A stretch of DNA of 64,000 nucleotides, from positions 1-64,000 of the forward strand of contig NZ_AUAX01000019.1 in the NCBI RefSeq assembly GCF_000428945.1. The letters are read 5' to 3'. The position numbers were made by a program, and so were the translations under genes. The notes under the pieces are model-generated. The model was not told where the DNA came from and did not search any database. It saw only the letters and a list, made by a program, of their open reading frames with translations. This document shows, one piece after another, positions 15,670 to 24,916 of this stretch; within the stretch, counting starts at the first letter, position 1, and the number at the start of each line of letters is the position of its first letter. Source of the DNA: Hamadaea tsunoensis DSM 44101. GTDB taxonomy: Bacteria > Actinomycetota > Actinomycetes > Mycobacteriales > Micromonosporaceae.

Positions 15670-17085
15670 ATGACGATGTTGCAAGAAGTCACCACTCCGG
15701 TCACGCCGGCGGCGAAGGCGCCGTGGCGGGCGCTGCCGGTGCTCCTGCTCGGGGCGTTCCTGCCGATGCTCGACGCGTTCATCGTCAACATCGCGCTCGC
15801 CACGATCGGGCGTACGCTCGCCGCCGGTCCGGCCGCGCTGGAGCTCACCGTGTCCGGCTACGGCGTCGCGTACGCGTGCACACTCGTGGCGGGCGGCCGG
15901 CTCGGGGACCGCTTCGGCCGTCGGCGGCTGTTCCTGATCGGCCTCGCCGCCTTCGTGATCACGTCGGCCGCCTGCGGGCTCGCCCCGACGGTCGGGGTGC
16001 TGATCGCTTTCCGCGTACTCCAGGGTTTCGCGGCGGCCATGCTCTACCCGCAGGTCCTGGCCTCGATCCAGGCCGGCTTCACCGGACCCGACCGGGCCCG
16101 CGCGCTCGGCTTCTTCGGCGCGATCGCGGGGATCGCCAGCGCCGCGGGCCAGCTGCTCGGCGGCGCGCTGCTGGCCGCCGACGTCGCGGGCCTGTCCTGG
16201 CGGCCGATCTTCCTGGTCAACGTGCCGATCGGGGTCCTCGCCCTGATCCTTGCCGCGCGGCTGATCCCGGAAACCCGCTCCACGTCCCACGCCCGCGTCG
16301 ACACCCTCGGCGCCGTCGTGCTCGCCCTGGCCATCGCGTTCCTGCTGGTCCCGCTCACGCTCGGCCGCGCGGCCGGCTGGCCGGTGTGGACCTGGGTCAG
16401 CCTCGGCCTCGTCGTGCCCGCGCTCTACTGCTTTCACCTCATCCAAGTACGCGTAGAGCGGCGCTCGGGTGATCCACTATTGCCGCCCAGCCTGCTGCGT
16501 CTCCCGCTGGCTCGCCGGGCGCTCGTGGCCATCACGCTGTTCGCGGTGCTGATCGGCGGTTTCCTGTTCACGACCTCGATCACGATGCAAGTGGCGCACG
16601 ACTTCGGCCCGTTCGTGGCCGGCCTGACGATGGCGCCCTGCGCGACGGTGTTCCTGCTGGCCTCGTTGCGCGTCGGCGGCTGGGTCGCCCGGTGGGGCGT
16701 ACGCGTCCTCGCCATCGGCGCGCTGCTGTTCGCGGCGGGGCTGAGCGGCTTCGCCGCGGCGGTGGCCGTCCTCGGTGATCGGCTGACCGCCGTGTGGATC
16801 GCCGTCCCGCTGGTCGTCGTCGGCCTCGGCTGGGCCATGGTGCTCGTACCGCTGATCGGTTCCGTGCTGGCCGGCCTGCCCGCCGACCGGGCCGGGCTCG
16901 CCGGCGGCGTGCTGTCGACGGCCATGCAGATCGGCCTGGCGCTGGGCGCGTCGGTCCTCGGCTCGGCGCTGTTCGGCCTGGCCGACGCGTTCTCCTGGCG
17001 GGTCGCCACGGTGGGCGCGCTCGGGTGCTGCGTCGCGCTCGCCCTCGCCACCGCGTACGCGGTCACCCGCCTACGCCCGTCCTGA
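15670..17085 (+). CDS. MFS drug-efflux transporter, DHA2 (14-span) type
   Basis: The 471-residue protein has about 14 hydrophobic spans. Signature motifs are LPMLDAFIVNIALATIG in span 1 (the DHA2 motif), GGRLGDRFGRRRLFLIG (motif A) between spans 2 and 3, and FRVLQGFAAAMLYPQ. Members pump out drugs and dyes in exchange for protons. ATG at 15670 is taken; ATG at 15676 is equally possible. The divergent XRE regulator and the 20-base repeats upstream suggest ligand-controlled expression. A C hairpin follows 15 bases after the stop. Confidence 0.9.
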   Translation: MTMLQEVTTPVTPAAKAPWRALPVLLLGAFLPMLDAFIVNIALATIGRTLAAGPAALELTVSGYGVAYACTLVAGGRLGDRFGRRRLFLIGLAAFVITSAACGLAPTVGVLIAFRVLQGFAAAMLYPQVLASIQAGFTGPDRARALGFFGAIAGIASAAGQLLGGALLAADVAGLSWRPIFLVNVPIGVLALILAARLIPETRSTSHARVDTLGAVVLALAIAFLLVPLTLGRAAGWPVWTWVSLGLVVPALYCFHLIQVRVERRSGDPLLPPSLLRLPLARRALVAITLFAVLIGGFLFTTSITMQVAHDFGPFVAGLTMAPCATVFLLASLRVGGWVARWGVRVLAIGALLFAAGLSGFAAAVAVLGDRLTAVWIAVPLVVVGLGWAMVLVPLIGSVLAGLPADRAGLAGGVLSTAMQIGLALGASVLGSALFGLADAFSWRVATVGALGCCVALALATAYAVTRLRPS

Positions 17086-17100
17086 CCCGCCGCCCACCTC

Positions 17101-17181
17101 CAAGATCCCGCTTGGATCACGGTTTTCACCCGAATCTTGGGCCATGATTCGGGTGATTTCCCTGATCCAAACGGGATCTTG
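17101..17181. repeat. Long-stem hairpin repeat C, copy 2
   Basis: The arms CAAGATCCCGCTTGGATCAC.. and ..CCTGATCCAAACGGGATCTTG pair over more than 30 bases with few mismatches, with a core AATCTTGGGCCATGATT. It lies between the convergent MFS and SixA genes. Four rough repeats of GTCTTGGGGCGCCGGG follow to about 17236. Confidence 0.75.
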
Positions 17182-17235
17182 GGGCGCCGGGTCTTGGGGC
17201 GCGGGGGTCTTGGGACGCCGGGGTCTTGGGGCGGG

Positions 17236-17736
17236 TCAGTCGGCGCGGCTGGTGTGGGTGGCCTTGAGCGGGGCCCGGTCGCCGGGCGACCAGCCGTCCG
17301 GCAGTTCGTGCACGGCGATCCCGCTTGTACGCAAGCCGTCCGAGTCCGCCTGGCCCTCGGGGTCGAGGCGTACGGACAGCTGGGAGATGGTCGGGTTGTG
17401 GCCGATCAGCACGATCGTCGGCCCCTCGTCGGCCGCGGCCCCGGCGATCACTTCGAGGGCCTCGTCCACGCCCCCGTCGTAGAGGTCGCGCTCATAGCGG
17501 ACGGTCGGTGAACCGGCCTCGCCGATCGCGATCGCGACCGAGTGCCACGTCTGTCGCGTACGCCGGGCCGGTGAGCAGAGCACCAGGTCGGGGACGTGAT
17601 CGCTGGACAGCAGCCAGGCACCGGCGGCCGCGGCGTCGGCGTGACCCCGTTCGGTGAGCGGTCGGTCGGGATCGGCTACGCCGTTCGGCCGGTCGGCCTT
17701 GGCGTGACGCAGGAGCACGAGTGTGCGGGCCGTCAT
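17236..17736 (-). CDS. SixA-type histidine phosphatase
   Basis: The 166-residue protein has the histidine-phosphatase signature LVLLRHAKAD at its N-terminus (phospho-accepting His) and VLIGHNPTISQL near the C-terminus (second His). SixA enzymes dephosphorylate phosphohistidine, as in phosphorelay proteins; small members may act on other phosphates. ATG at 17736 is chosen because it places the RHA motif at residues 10-12 as in the family; the open frame upstream is not conserved in type. It is divergent from a hypothetical gene at 17847. Confidence 0.85.
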   Translation of the reverse strand: MTARTLVLLRHAKADRPNGVADPDRPLTERGHADAAAAGAWLLSSDHVPDLVLCSPARRTRQTWHSVAIAIGEAGSPTVRYERDLYDGGVDEALEVIAGAAADEGPTIVLIGHNPTISQLSVRLDPEGQADSDGLRTSGIAVHELPDGWSPGDRAPLKATHTSRAD

Positions 17737-17846
17737 GTGCCACAGCTTGCCGCAGCGACCGGTTCCGCGCATCCGGAACGCGCCCGTATCCGGCGGAAAA
17801 CCCCGAAACGAACGCCCGGCGCCCGTCCGGGCGTCAAGATGGCTAC

Positions 17847-18248
17847 GTGGGGGATCGGACACTCGGGGCCGGCGTCGCGATCGATCGGATCGACGCGTGG
17901 CTCGCGGACGCGTACCTCGACTGGTCGGCTGTCTGCGATCTCGGCGGCCAGCTGCTCGTCGGCGGCAATCGGCTGGGCCGGGTCGGCTCCCGCTGCGTAC
18001 GCTTCCCGATCCGGTTCGTCTTCCACGAGGTGGCCGACTGGGAGATCGCCGATCCCGACGGCCGCCGCGGACTGCTCGTCGACGACCTCGACTTCGACGC
18101 CGACCGGTGCGGGATCCTGCTCTCGGGCCCGCTGCCCGGCTACCTGTTCGTGCGTACGCCGAGCCGTCACGTCACCGTCCAGACCTCTTCGCGCCGGCTG
18201 CGTACGCCGGCCTGGGCCTGCCCGTTAAGTGAACGATCCGCGTTGTGA
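17847..18248 (+). CDS. Hypothetical protein, 133 residues
   Basis: I do not recognise this protein. It starts GTG (VGDRTLGAG), has no membrane span or signal peptide, and is rich in Asp and aromatic residues in the middle (FPIRFVFHEVADWEIADPDG, then LLVDDLDFDAD). The strand-like pattern suggests a small beta-rich fold. Codon use and GC at third positions fit a real gene. It is divergent from sixA, 110 bases away, and lies just before the pst operon leader. Confidence 0.6.
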   Translation: MGDRTLGAGVAIDRIDAWLADAYLDWSAVCDLGGQLLVGGNRLGRVGSRCVRFPIRFVFHEVADWEIADPDGRRGLLVDDLDFDADRCGILLSGPLPGYLFVRTPSRHVTVQTSSRRLRTPAWACPLSERSAL

Positions 18249-18347
18249 TCTAGGCCTCGAACGCCCCGGCAAGGGCGGACAGCCTAGTGCAGCCGTTCAC
18301 AAACCGGACGAAATCCGGCTACCCACGTCACCTTCCCTGGTCGACCT

Positions 18348-18365
18348 GTTCACCGTGGGTTCACC
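18348..18365 (+). promoter_or_regulatory. PHO box (PhoP operator) upstream of pstS
   Basis: Two GTTCACC heptamers at 18348 and 18359 have the 11-base period of actinobacterial PHO boxes, with a further related GTTCACA at 18294. PhoP-P binds such direct repeats and turns on pst under phosphate starvation. The phoR/phoP genes are not in the window. Confidence 0.75.
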
Positions 18366-18484
18366 AGACGCAGGGTGACCGGCTACCTCACGCGCTTAGG
18401 TTTCGAAACCAGCCGGGCAGAAAAGCTCCGGCCCGGACCCCTTTCCCTGGGGGGCCGGCGACTCCCCTCGAAAGGGACAAGCTC

Positions 18485-19594
18485 GTGAAGCTCAAGCGGC
18501 ACGGCATCCTGGCCGGTGTCATGCTGACCGCGGCGCTCGCGCTCGCGGCGTGCGGTTCTGACAACAACACTGACAGCCCCACGGCTGGCTCCTCTTCTTC
18601 CGGCGCCAGCGCCGACTGTGCCACGGGCAAGCTCACCGCTCAGGGCTCGACCGCCCAGACCAACGCCGTCGCCCAGTGGGTCAAGGACTTCCAGGCGAAG
18701 TGCAGCGGCGCCACCGTCGACTACCAGGGCACCGGCTCGGGTGCGGGTATCCAGGCGTTCGGCGGCGGCACGGCCGACTTCGCCGGCTCGGACTCGCCGA
18801 TGAAGGCCGCCGACGAGCAGCCGAAGGCCGACGCGCGCTGCGGCACCGGCAACAAGGCGATCCACCTGCCCATGGTCATCGGGCCGATCGCGGTCGTCAC
18901 CAACCTCAGCGGCGTGACCGACCTGCAGTTCAGCGCCTCCACGCTGGCGAAGATCTACTCGGGCAAGATCACCACCTGGGACGACGCCGCCATCAAGGCC
19001 GACAACCCGGGCGCGACCCTGCCGGGCACGAAGATCACCGCGATCCACCGCCAGGACTCGTCGGGCACCAACGACAACTTCACCAAGTACCTGTCGAAGG
19101 CCGCCGCCGCGGACTGGACCTACGACCACGCCAAGGACTGGAAGGCCCCGGGCGGCCAGGGTGAGACCAAGAGCGACGGCGTGAGCACCGCGGTCGCCAA
19201 GACCGACGGCGCCATCGCGTACGTCGAGTGGTCGTTCGCGATCGCCAACAACCTGCACATGGCGAAGATCAAGAACGCGTCCGGCGAGTTCACCGCCCTG
19301 TCGGCCGATTCGGCCGGCAAGACCATCGCCTCGGCGAAGGTCGACGGCACGGGCAACGACCTCAAGATGACGATCGACTACAACACCCCGGCCGCGGGCG
19401 CGTACCCGATCGTGCTGGTGACCTACGAGATCGTCTGCGAGAAGGGCAACCAGGCGGACAAGCTCCCGCTGCTGAAGTCCTTCCTCGGCTACGCCGCCGG
19501 TGACGGCCAGGCCACGCTGACCCGGCTGGGCTACGCGCCGCTGCCGAGCGACGTGCAGGCCAAGGTCGCCGCGAGCGTCAAGGCTCTCGCCTGA
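18485..19594 (+). CDS. pstS: Phosphate ABC transporter substrate-binding lipoprotein PstS
   Basis: The 369-residue protein has a lipoprotein signal ending LALAAC (Cys23), a Ser/Thr-rich tether and a phosphate-binding domain with GSTAQTNAVAQW, YQGTGSGAGIQAF, FAGSDSPMK and the binding loop RQDSSGTNDNFTKYL. It captures phosphate outside the membrane and passes it to PstCA. GTG at 18485 follows an AAGGGA ribosome site. It heads the pstSCAB operon, preceded by a PHO box, with a GC-rich hairpin before pstC that probably lets pstS be made in excess. Confidence 0.95.
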   Translation: MKLKRHGILAGVMLTAALALAACGSDNNTDSPTAGSSSSGASADCATGKLTAQGSTAQTNAVAQWVKDFQAKCSGATVDYQGTGSGAGIQAFGGGTADFAGSDSPMKAADEQPKADARCGTGNKAIHLPMVIGPIAVVTNLSGVTDLQFSASTLAKIYSGKITTWDDAAIKADNPGATLPGTKITAIHRQDSSGTNDNFTKYLSKAAAADWTYDHAKDWKAPGGQGETKSDGVSTAVAKTDGAIAYVEWSFAIANNLHMAKIKNASGEFTALSADSAGKTIASAKVDGTGNDLKMTIDYNTPAAGAYPIVLVTYEIVCEKGNQADKLPLLKSFLGYAAGDGQATLTRLGYAPLPSDVQAKVAASVKALA

Positions 19595-19622
19595 CCCGCT
19601 GACGGGCTCGACCGAGCAACCG

Positions 19623-19652
19623 CCCGGCCGGATGTGAACGCATCCGGCCGGG
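19623..19652 (+). terminator. Attenuator-like hairpin between pstS and pstC
   Basis: The arms CCCGGCCGGATG and CATCCGGCCGGG (12 bp, loop 6) lie 28 bases after pstS and 60 bases before pstC. There is no T-run. It would stop part of the transcription or protect the pstS mRNA end. Confidence 0.65.
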
Positions 19653-19712
19653 CACATCGATGAGAAGCCCACAACCGCATCCGGATTCTTCGCCCGATTG
19701 ATGTGAGTGACT

Positions 19713-20792
19713 ATGAACCCTCCCAGCCTGCCCGGCTCGACCCAGTCGGCGGAGCCACCCGAGCGCGAGCAGTCGCCCTGGGGCCCCGAGCGGCGGCTTC
19801 CGGAGTCCACCCCCGCCGCCGACGCGGCGACCACCCGGGCCCAGGAGGCACGCGTGCCCGTTGATCTCGGCCGTCGCAAGTCCCTGAACGGCGAGAAGCT
19901 CTTCCGGTGGCTCACCACCGGTTCCGGCGCCGCGGTGCTGGTCATCATCGTCGCCATCGCGGTCTTCCTGATCGCCAAGGCGATCCCGGCCATCCAGGGT
20001 GACAAGGTCAACTTCCTCACGGAGAAGACCTGGCAGGTTCCGGACCGGGTGTTCGGCGTGGCCGCGCTGGCCTTCGGCACCGTGTACACCGCCGTGATCG
20101 CGCTGATCATCGCGGTGCCCGTCGCCCTCGGCATCGCGCTCTGCCTGTCGCACTACGCGCACCGCACCGTCGCGACCACCCTCGGCTTCGTCATCGACCT
20201 GCTCGCCGCGGTGCCCAGCATCGTCTTCGGCCTCTGGGGCCGCGAGTACCTCATCGACCCGGTACGCGACCTGTCGGCCTGGCTGCACAAGTACTTCGGC
20301 TGGATCCCGATCTTCGGCAGCGACGGCCCCTACGGCAAGTCGATCCTGCTCGGTTCGCTGGTCCTGGCCATCATGATCCTGCCGATCATCACGGCCCTGT
20401 CGCGCGAGGTCTTCCAGCAGACGCCGAAGATGAACGAGGAGGCCGCGCTGGCCCTGGGCGCCACGAAGTGGGAGATGATCCGCACCGCGGTCCTGCCCTA
20501 CGGCCGCCCGGGCCTGATCGCCGCGACGATCCTCGGCCTCGGCCGGGCGCTCGGCGAGACGATCGCGCTGGCCATGACCCTCGGCGGCACCTTCGTCATC
20601 AGCTGGGACGTCGTGGAGGTCGGCGGCAACACGATCGCGGCGAACATCGCCAACCACTTCGGCGAGGCCGACGACTTCGGCCGGGGCGCGCTCATCGCCT
20701 CCGGTCTGGTGCTGTTCGCCATCACCCTGGTGGTCAACGTGACCGCCCGCGTCATCATCTACCGCCGCCGTGAGTTCCGGAGCGCGCTATGA
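19713..20792 (+). CDS. pstC: Phosphate ABC transporter permease PstC
   Basis: The protein is 359 residues, with a long polar N-terminus of about 65 residues rich in Pro and Glu, then six membrane spans. The family marks are [10 protein letters not shown] and the cytoplasmic coupling loop [23 protein letters not shown], followed by [14 protein letters not shown]. It forms the membrane channel with PstA. ATG at 19713 is chosen; GTG at 19707 is also possible. Its stop overlaps the pstA start as ATGA. Confidence 0.95.
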   Translation: MNPPSLPGSTQSAEPPEREQSPWGPERRLPESTPAADAATTRAQEARVPVDLGRRKSLNGEKLFRWLTTGSGAAVLVIIVAIAVFLIAKAIPAIQGDKVNFLTEKTWQVPDRVFGVAALAFGTVYTAVIALIIAVPVALGIALCLSHYAHRTVATTLGFVIDLLAAVPSIVFGLWGREYLIDPVRDLSAWLHKYFGWIPIFGSDGPYGKSILLGSLVLAIMILPIITALSREVFQQTPKMNEEAALALGATKWEMIRTAVLPYGRPGLIAATILGLGRALGETIALAMTLGGTFVISWDVVEVGGNTIAANIANHFGEADDFGRGALIASGLVLFAITLVVNVTARVIIYRRREFRSAL

Positions 20793-21862
20793 CGACCATC
20801 TCGACCCCGGGCATCGGCACCGACCTGCGTGGCCGGCGCCTGCCGAAGTGGGCACCCTGGGCCATCGCCGCCGGTGCGGCGGTCCTGAGCTACCTCGCGA
20901 TCTACCTGGGCGGCCTGCTCGACGGCGGCTGGGTGCTGACCGCCGTCGTCGCGGTGCTGCTGTACCTCGTGCTGCTGGCCGCGGTCGCGACCGGCGTCGA
21001 GGGCAGCCGGGCGGCCCGCAACCGGGTGGCCACCTCGCTGATCTACTCCGCCTTCGTGCTCGCCCTGCTGCCGCTGCTGTCCGTCGTGTACACGCTGGTC
21101 AGCAAGGGCGTCAGTCGGATCGACGCGGACTTCTTCACGCACTCGATGAACGGCATCACCGCCTTCGACGCCAACGGCGGCGCGTACCACGCCATGATCG
21201 GTACGCTCGAACAGGTCGGTCTGGCCGCGCTGATCTCGGTCCCGCTGGGCGTCGCCGCGGCGGTGTACATCGTCGAGTACGGCCGGGGCAAGCTGGCGAC
21301 GGCGATCCGGTTCTTCGTCGACGTCATGACCGGCATCCCGTCGATCATCGCCGGCCTCTTCGTGCTGGCGTTCTACGTGTTCGGCATGTACAAGTTCTTC
21401 AACCACGGCCAGGGCGGCTACTCGGGCTTCGCGGCCTCGCTGGCCCTGGTGGTGCTGATGCTGCCGACCGTCACCCGGTCCTGCGAGGAGATGCTGCGCC
21501 TGGTACCGGACGCGCTGCGCGAGGGCTCGTACGCGCTCGGTATCGCCAAGTGGAAGACCGTGATGAGGGTGGTCCTCCCGACGGCCCTGCCGGGCATCGT
21601 GACCGGCGTGATGCTGGCGGTGGCCCGGGCGGCCGGCGAGACGGCCCCGGTGCTGCTGGTCTCCGGCGGCTTCAACTCGATCAACTTCAACCCGTTCTCG
21701 GGCAACCAGTCGTCGCTGGCGATCTACATCTGGGACCAGGCCGGTGCGGCCAGCCAGTACGCGCCCGCCCGCGCCTGGTCGGCGGCCCTGACCCTGGTCG
21801 CCTTCGTCCTGACCCTGACCATCGTGGCGAAGCTCCTCGCCCGTCGCAGCAAGCTGAAGTAG
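20789..21862 (+). CDS. pstA: Phosphate ABC transporter permease PstA
   Basis: The 357-residue permease has two N-terminal spans before the usual six. Family marks are [16 protein letters not shown], the coupling loop [20 protein letters not shown] and [15 protein letters not shown]. It pairs with PstC to carry phosphate inward. The start overlaps pstC by four bases and the stop is 14 bases before pstB, so translation is coupled within the operon. Confidence 0.95.
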   Translation: MTTISTPGIGTDLRGRRLPKWAPWAIAAGAAVLSYLAIYLGGLLDGGWVLTAVVAVLLYLVLLAAVATGVEGSRAARNRVATSLIYSAFVLALLPLLSVVYTLVSKGVSRIDADFFTHSMNGITAFDANGGAYHAMIGTLEQVGLAALISVPLGVAAAVYIVEYGRGKLATAIRFFVDVMTGIPSIIAGLFVLAFYVFGMYKFFNHGQGGYSGFAASLALVVLMLPTVTRSCEEMLRLVPDALREGSYALGIAKWKTVMRVVLPTALPGIVTGVMLAVARAAGETAPVLLVSGGFNSINFNPFSGNQSSLAIYIWDQAGAASQYAPARAWSAALTLVAFVLTLTIVAKLLARRSKLK

Positions 21863-21876
21863 GTAGGAAGACAACC

Positions 21877-22653
21877 ATGGCCAAGCGCATCGAAGCGGTG
21901 GGAGTTACCGCGTACTACGGCACCTTCAAGGCCATCGAGGACATCACGATGACCATCGAGCCGCGGTCGGTCACCGCGCTGATCGGCCCCTCGGGCTGCG
22001 GCAAGTCGACCTTCCTGCGGTCGATCAACCGGATGCACGAGGTGCTGCCCGGTGCCCGCGTCGAGGGCCGGCTGACCCTCGACGGCAACGACATCTACGA
22101 GCGCAACGTCGACGTCACCGCCGTACGCCGGAACATCGGCATGGTGTTCCAGCGGCCGAACCCGTTCCCGACGATGTCCATCTTCGACAACGTCGTCGCC
22201 GGGCTGAAGCTCAACGGCGTACGCAAGAAGTCGCTGCTGGACGACGCGGCGGAGAAGGCGCTCAAGTCGGCGAACCTGTGGGACGAGGTCAAGAACCGGC
22301 TCGGCAAGCCCGGCGCGGGCCTGTCCGGCGGCCAGCAGCAGCGGCTGTGCATCGCGCGGACCATCGCGGTGCAGCCGGCGGTCGTGCTCATGGACGAGCC
22401 CTGCTCCGCCCTCGACCCGATCTCGACGGGCGCGATCGAGGACCTCATCTTCGAGCTCAAGAACGAGTACACGATCATCATCGTCACGCACAACATGCAG
22501 CAGGCCGCCCGGGTCAGCGACCGGACCGCCTTCTTCTCGATCTCGCAGACCGGCGACCCGGGCCGCCTGATCGAGCACGACGTGACGTCGAAGATCTTCA
22601 CGAATCCGCGGGAGAAGCGAACCGAGGATTACATCACCGGCCGCTTCGGGTGA
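21877..22653 (+). CDS. pstB: Phosphate ABC transporter ATPase PstB
   Basis: The 258-residue ATPase has Walker [10 protein letters not shown] (about 36-44), the Q-loop [12 protein letters not shown], signature [13 protein letters not shown], Walker [14 protein letters not shown] and the switch [11 protein letters not shown], all typical of PstB. It powers the PstCA channel on the cytoplasmic face. ATG at 21877 follows the ribosome site GTAGGAAG. A response-regulator-like gene starts only four bases after its stop. Confidence 0.95.
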   Translation: MAKRIEAVGVTAYYGTFKAIEDITMTIEPRSVTALIGPSGCGKSTFLRSINRMHEVLPGARVEGRLTLDGNDIYERNVDVTAVRRNIGMVFQRPNPFPTMSIFDNVVAGLKLNGVRKKSLLDDAAEKALKSANLWDEVKNRLGKPGAGLSGGQQQRLCIARTIAVQPAVVLMDEPCSALDPISTGAIEDLIFELKNEYTIIIVTHNMQQAARVSDRTAFFSISQTGDPGRLIEHDVTSKIFTNPREKRTEDYITGRFG

Positions 22654-22656
22654 CCT

Positions 22657-23325
22657 GTGACCCTGCTTCTCGTCGCCGATCCTGACCCAGCTCTGGTGGC
22701 GGGCGTCTCAGCCGAGCTGGAAGACCATGCGGTACGCGTGATCACATCGACGGACGGAGCGGAGGCGCTGCTCATCGCGGGGGCAGAACATCCGGACGCG
22801 GTACTCGCCGCGACCGCGCTGCCGACGATCGGAGGCGCCGCCTTCGTGCGGACCCTCGCGTCGCGTACAGGGATCCCGGTCGTCCTCGGAGTCTCGGCGG
22901 GTGACGGGCCGGCGGCGGCCGAAGCGCTCGCCGCCGGGGCCGCCGCCTGCGTGGCGCGACCGTACCGGGTGAGTGAGCTGCTGCCGATCCTGCTCGCGCT
23001 GCGCCCGGCCGAGGCGACCGGCCCGGTGCTCCAGGTGGGTACGCTGCGCCTGGACCCGGCGAGCCTGTCGGTGCAGTACGCCGACCGCCCGGTACGCCTG
23101 CCCATGCGCGAGCTGCGCCTGCTGCAGCTGCTGATGTCCAACGCGGACAAGGTGGTGACCCGGGAGCAGATCCACGACGCGGTGTGGGGCGGCGTGCAGA
23201 ACTCGAACACGGTGACGGTGCACGTCCAGCGGCTGCGCCAGCGGCTGGGCGACGATCAGCACGATCCCCGGCTGATCCTCACCATCCGCGGCGTCGGCTA
23301 CCGGCTGGTGCCGCCGGCCGCCTGA
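22657..23325 (+). CDS. OmpR-type winged-helix regulator with degenerate receiver domain
   Basis: The 222-residue protein keeps the receiver plus winged-helix layout. The N-terminal half starts LLLVADPDP, but the phosphorylation site region reads VLAATALPTIGG where receivers have VLLDLMLPGMDG, so the acceptor Asp is Ala. The conserved Lys before Pro is Arg (VARPYR). The C-terminal half (about 125-222) is a full winged helix: LPMRELRLLQLLMSN, VTREQIHDAVWGG, NTVTVHVQRLRQRLG, TIRGVGYRL. It probably acts without phosphorylation. The GTG start lies four bases after pstB, so it is part of the pst operon. Its 3' end overlaps the convergent gene by 28 bases. Confidence 0.85.
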   Translation: MTLLLVADPDPALVAGVSAELEDHAVRVITSTDGAEALLIAGAEHPDAVLAATALPTIGGAAFVRTLASRTGIPVVLGVSAGDGPAAAEALAAGAAACVARPYRVSELLPILLALRPAEATGPVLQVGTLRLDPASLSVQYADRPVRLPMRELRLLQLLMSNADKVVTREQIHDAVWGGVQNSNTVTVHVQRLRQRLGDDQHDPRLILTIRGVGYRLVPPAA

Positions 23326-24086
23326 GCGCTGGTGAGGAACTCCGTCAGCGCCGCACCGTGCAACACCCGTAAGTCGTAGGGATCCGGGCCGGGAAGTGCC
23401 GTGGTCAGCACGCGTACGTCCCGGTCCGCCCCGACCAGCAGCAGGTTGCTGCGGGTCACCCCGCGCAGCACCTCCGTCTCGGCCACCACCGCGGTGTCGC
23501 GGAACTGCGCGCGAACCGAGGCGGCCAGGCCCTGCACGAAGAAGAGCGGCCGCCCGTCGATCACGTTCGCCACGTACAGGCCGCCCGGCGCCAGCGCCTC
23601 GTGCGCCAACCTTACGAAGGTGGGCGTCGTCACGTGCTGAGGCACCGCCGCGCCGGTGAAGATGTCCGCGATGATCACGTCGTACGCCTCCGCCGGCCCG
23701 TCCCGCAGGAAGTCCAGCGCGTCGGCGATCACGATGTCGACTCCTGCGTCCGGATGCAGCGGCAGGCGGGTCTGGACGATGTCGGACAGCAGGGCGTCCA
23801 CCTCGACGACGGTCTGCTCCGAACCCGGCCGCAGCAGCGACAGCACCCGCGGCAGGGACATCGCGCCCCCGCCCAGATGCAGTACGCGCAGCGGAATCCC
23901 GCCCGGCATCAGCAGATCGATGATCTCGACGGTCCGGCGTACGTAGTCGAACGCGATGAGGACCGGGTCGGCGAGGTTGACGTGCGACTGGGGCATGCCG
24001 TTGAGCACCAGCGTCCAGGCGTCCGGCTCGTCGGGATCGGGTACCAGCTCGACGAGGCCGTTCTCGACGGCAAACGCTTCCCCCAC
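23298..24086 (-). CDS. Spermidine synthase-like methyltransferase-fold protein
   Basis: The 262-residue protein has a Rossmann fold of the spermidine synthase type: VLHLGGGAMSLPRVLS (nucleotide-binding Gly loop), VVEVDALLSDIV, IVIADALDFLRDG and VIIADIFTGAAVPQH. In true spermidine synthases the last motif is a DxxDP type; here it is ADIFTGA, seen in actinobacterial fused-like proteins that are probably not polyamine enzymes. A fully confident substrate call is not possible. There is no signal peptide or membrane span in this version. Confidence 0.75.
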   Translation of the reverse strand: MGEAFAVENGLVELVPDPDEPDAWTLVLNGMPQSHVNLADPVLIAFDYVRRTVEIIDLLMPGGIPLRVLHLGGGAMSLPRVLSLLRPGSEQTVVEVDALLSDIVQTRLPLHPDAGVDIVIADALDFLRDGPAEAYDVIIADIFTGAAVPQHVTTPTFVRLAHEALAPGGLYVANVIDGRPLFFVQGLAASVRAQFRDTAVVAETEVLRGVTRSNLLLVGADRDVRVLTTALPGPDPYDLRVLHGAALTEFLTSAQAAGGTSR

Positions 24087-24184
24087 GGAGGCCAGCGTAG
24101 CGGCACCCCTCTCGCCGTTTTGTCATACCCACGGCCGAGCATGGGTAGGTTGATGTGAACGAGCTATGACGGGAGTCGACCCGA

Positions 24185-24904
24185 ATGATTGCCGAACTCA
24201 AGACCGTGGTGCTGGACGGCCCCGACATCGCCGGGCTGTCCGCCTTCTACCGCGGCCTGGCCGGCTGGACCGAGGCGTACGGCGACGACGAGTGGATCAC
24301 CCTGACCACGAGCGACGGCTGGCGCGTGGGGCTGCAGCTCGCCCCCGACCACATCTCGCCGAAGTGGCCCGATCCGGCCCACCCCCAGCAGGCACACCTC
24401 GACCTGCGCGTACCGGACCTGGCGGCGGCGACGGCGAAGGCGGTCGAGCTGGGCGCGACCGTGCTGCGCGAGAACGAGACGTGGAACACCCTCGCCGACC
24501 CGGCCGGACACCCGTTCGACCTGGTCGCCAGGCCGGACGACCAGGTCGTCACGGTGGCCGGCGTGATGCTGGACTGCCCGGACGCCAAGGTGCTGAGCCA
24601 CTTCTACGCCGAGGTCACCGGCAAGCCGCTCACCTACGAGGCCGACGGCATGGCCATGATCGGCAACGACGGCGAGCAGCCGCTGATGTTCCAGCAGATC
24701 GAGGAGTACCAGGCGCCGCGCTGGCCCGACCCGGCGTACCCGCAGCAGTACCACCTCGACTTCCTCGTGGACGACGTCGAGGCGGCCGAGCCCCAGGTGC
24801 TGGCGCTCGGCGCGACCAGGCTGCCCGGCGAGGGCGGCAACTGGCGCGTCTACGCCGACCCCGCCGGCAAGCCGTTCTGCCTGACCTGGAAGGCGCCCGA
24901 GTAG
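24185..24904 (+). CDS. VOC-family protein with two glyoxalase-like domains
   Basis: The 239-residue protein contains two VOC modules of similar sequence (about 6-115 and 123-236). Each ends with a DPAGHPFDLV or DPAGKPFCLTW segment, and each has a (W)PDPAxPQQxHLD motif, a repeat typical of these actinobacterial proteins. VOC proteins include dioxygenases, glyoxalases and antibiotic-binding proteins; this tandem type is usually of unknown function. ATG at 24185 follows a weak GGGAG site. Confidence 0.85.
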   Translation: MIAELKTVVLDGPDIAGLSAFYRGLAGWTEAYGDDEWITLTTSDGWRVGLQLAPDHISPKWPDPAHPQQAHLDLRVPDLAAATAKAVELGATVLRENETWNTLADPAGHPFDLVARPDDQVVTVAGVMLDCPDAKVLSHFYAEVTGKPLTYEADGMAMIGNDGEQPLMFQQIEEYQAPRWPDPAYPQQYHLDFLVDDVEAAEPQVLALGATRLPGEGGNWRVYADPAGKPFCLTWKAPE

Positions 24905-24916
24905 CCGCCGAGCGGC

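Noticed and set aside
23298-24086. True spermidine synthase call
   Set aside because: The DxxDP-type catalytic motif is replaced by ADIFTGA, so the reaction cannot be claimed.
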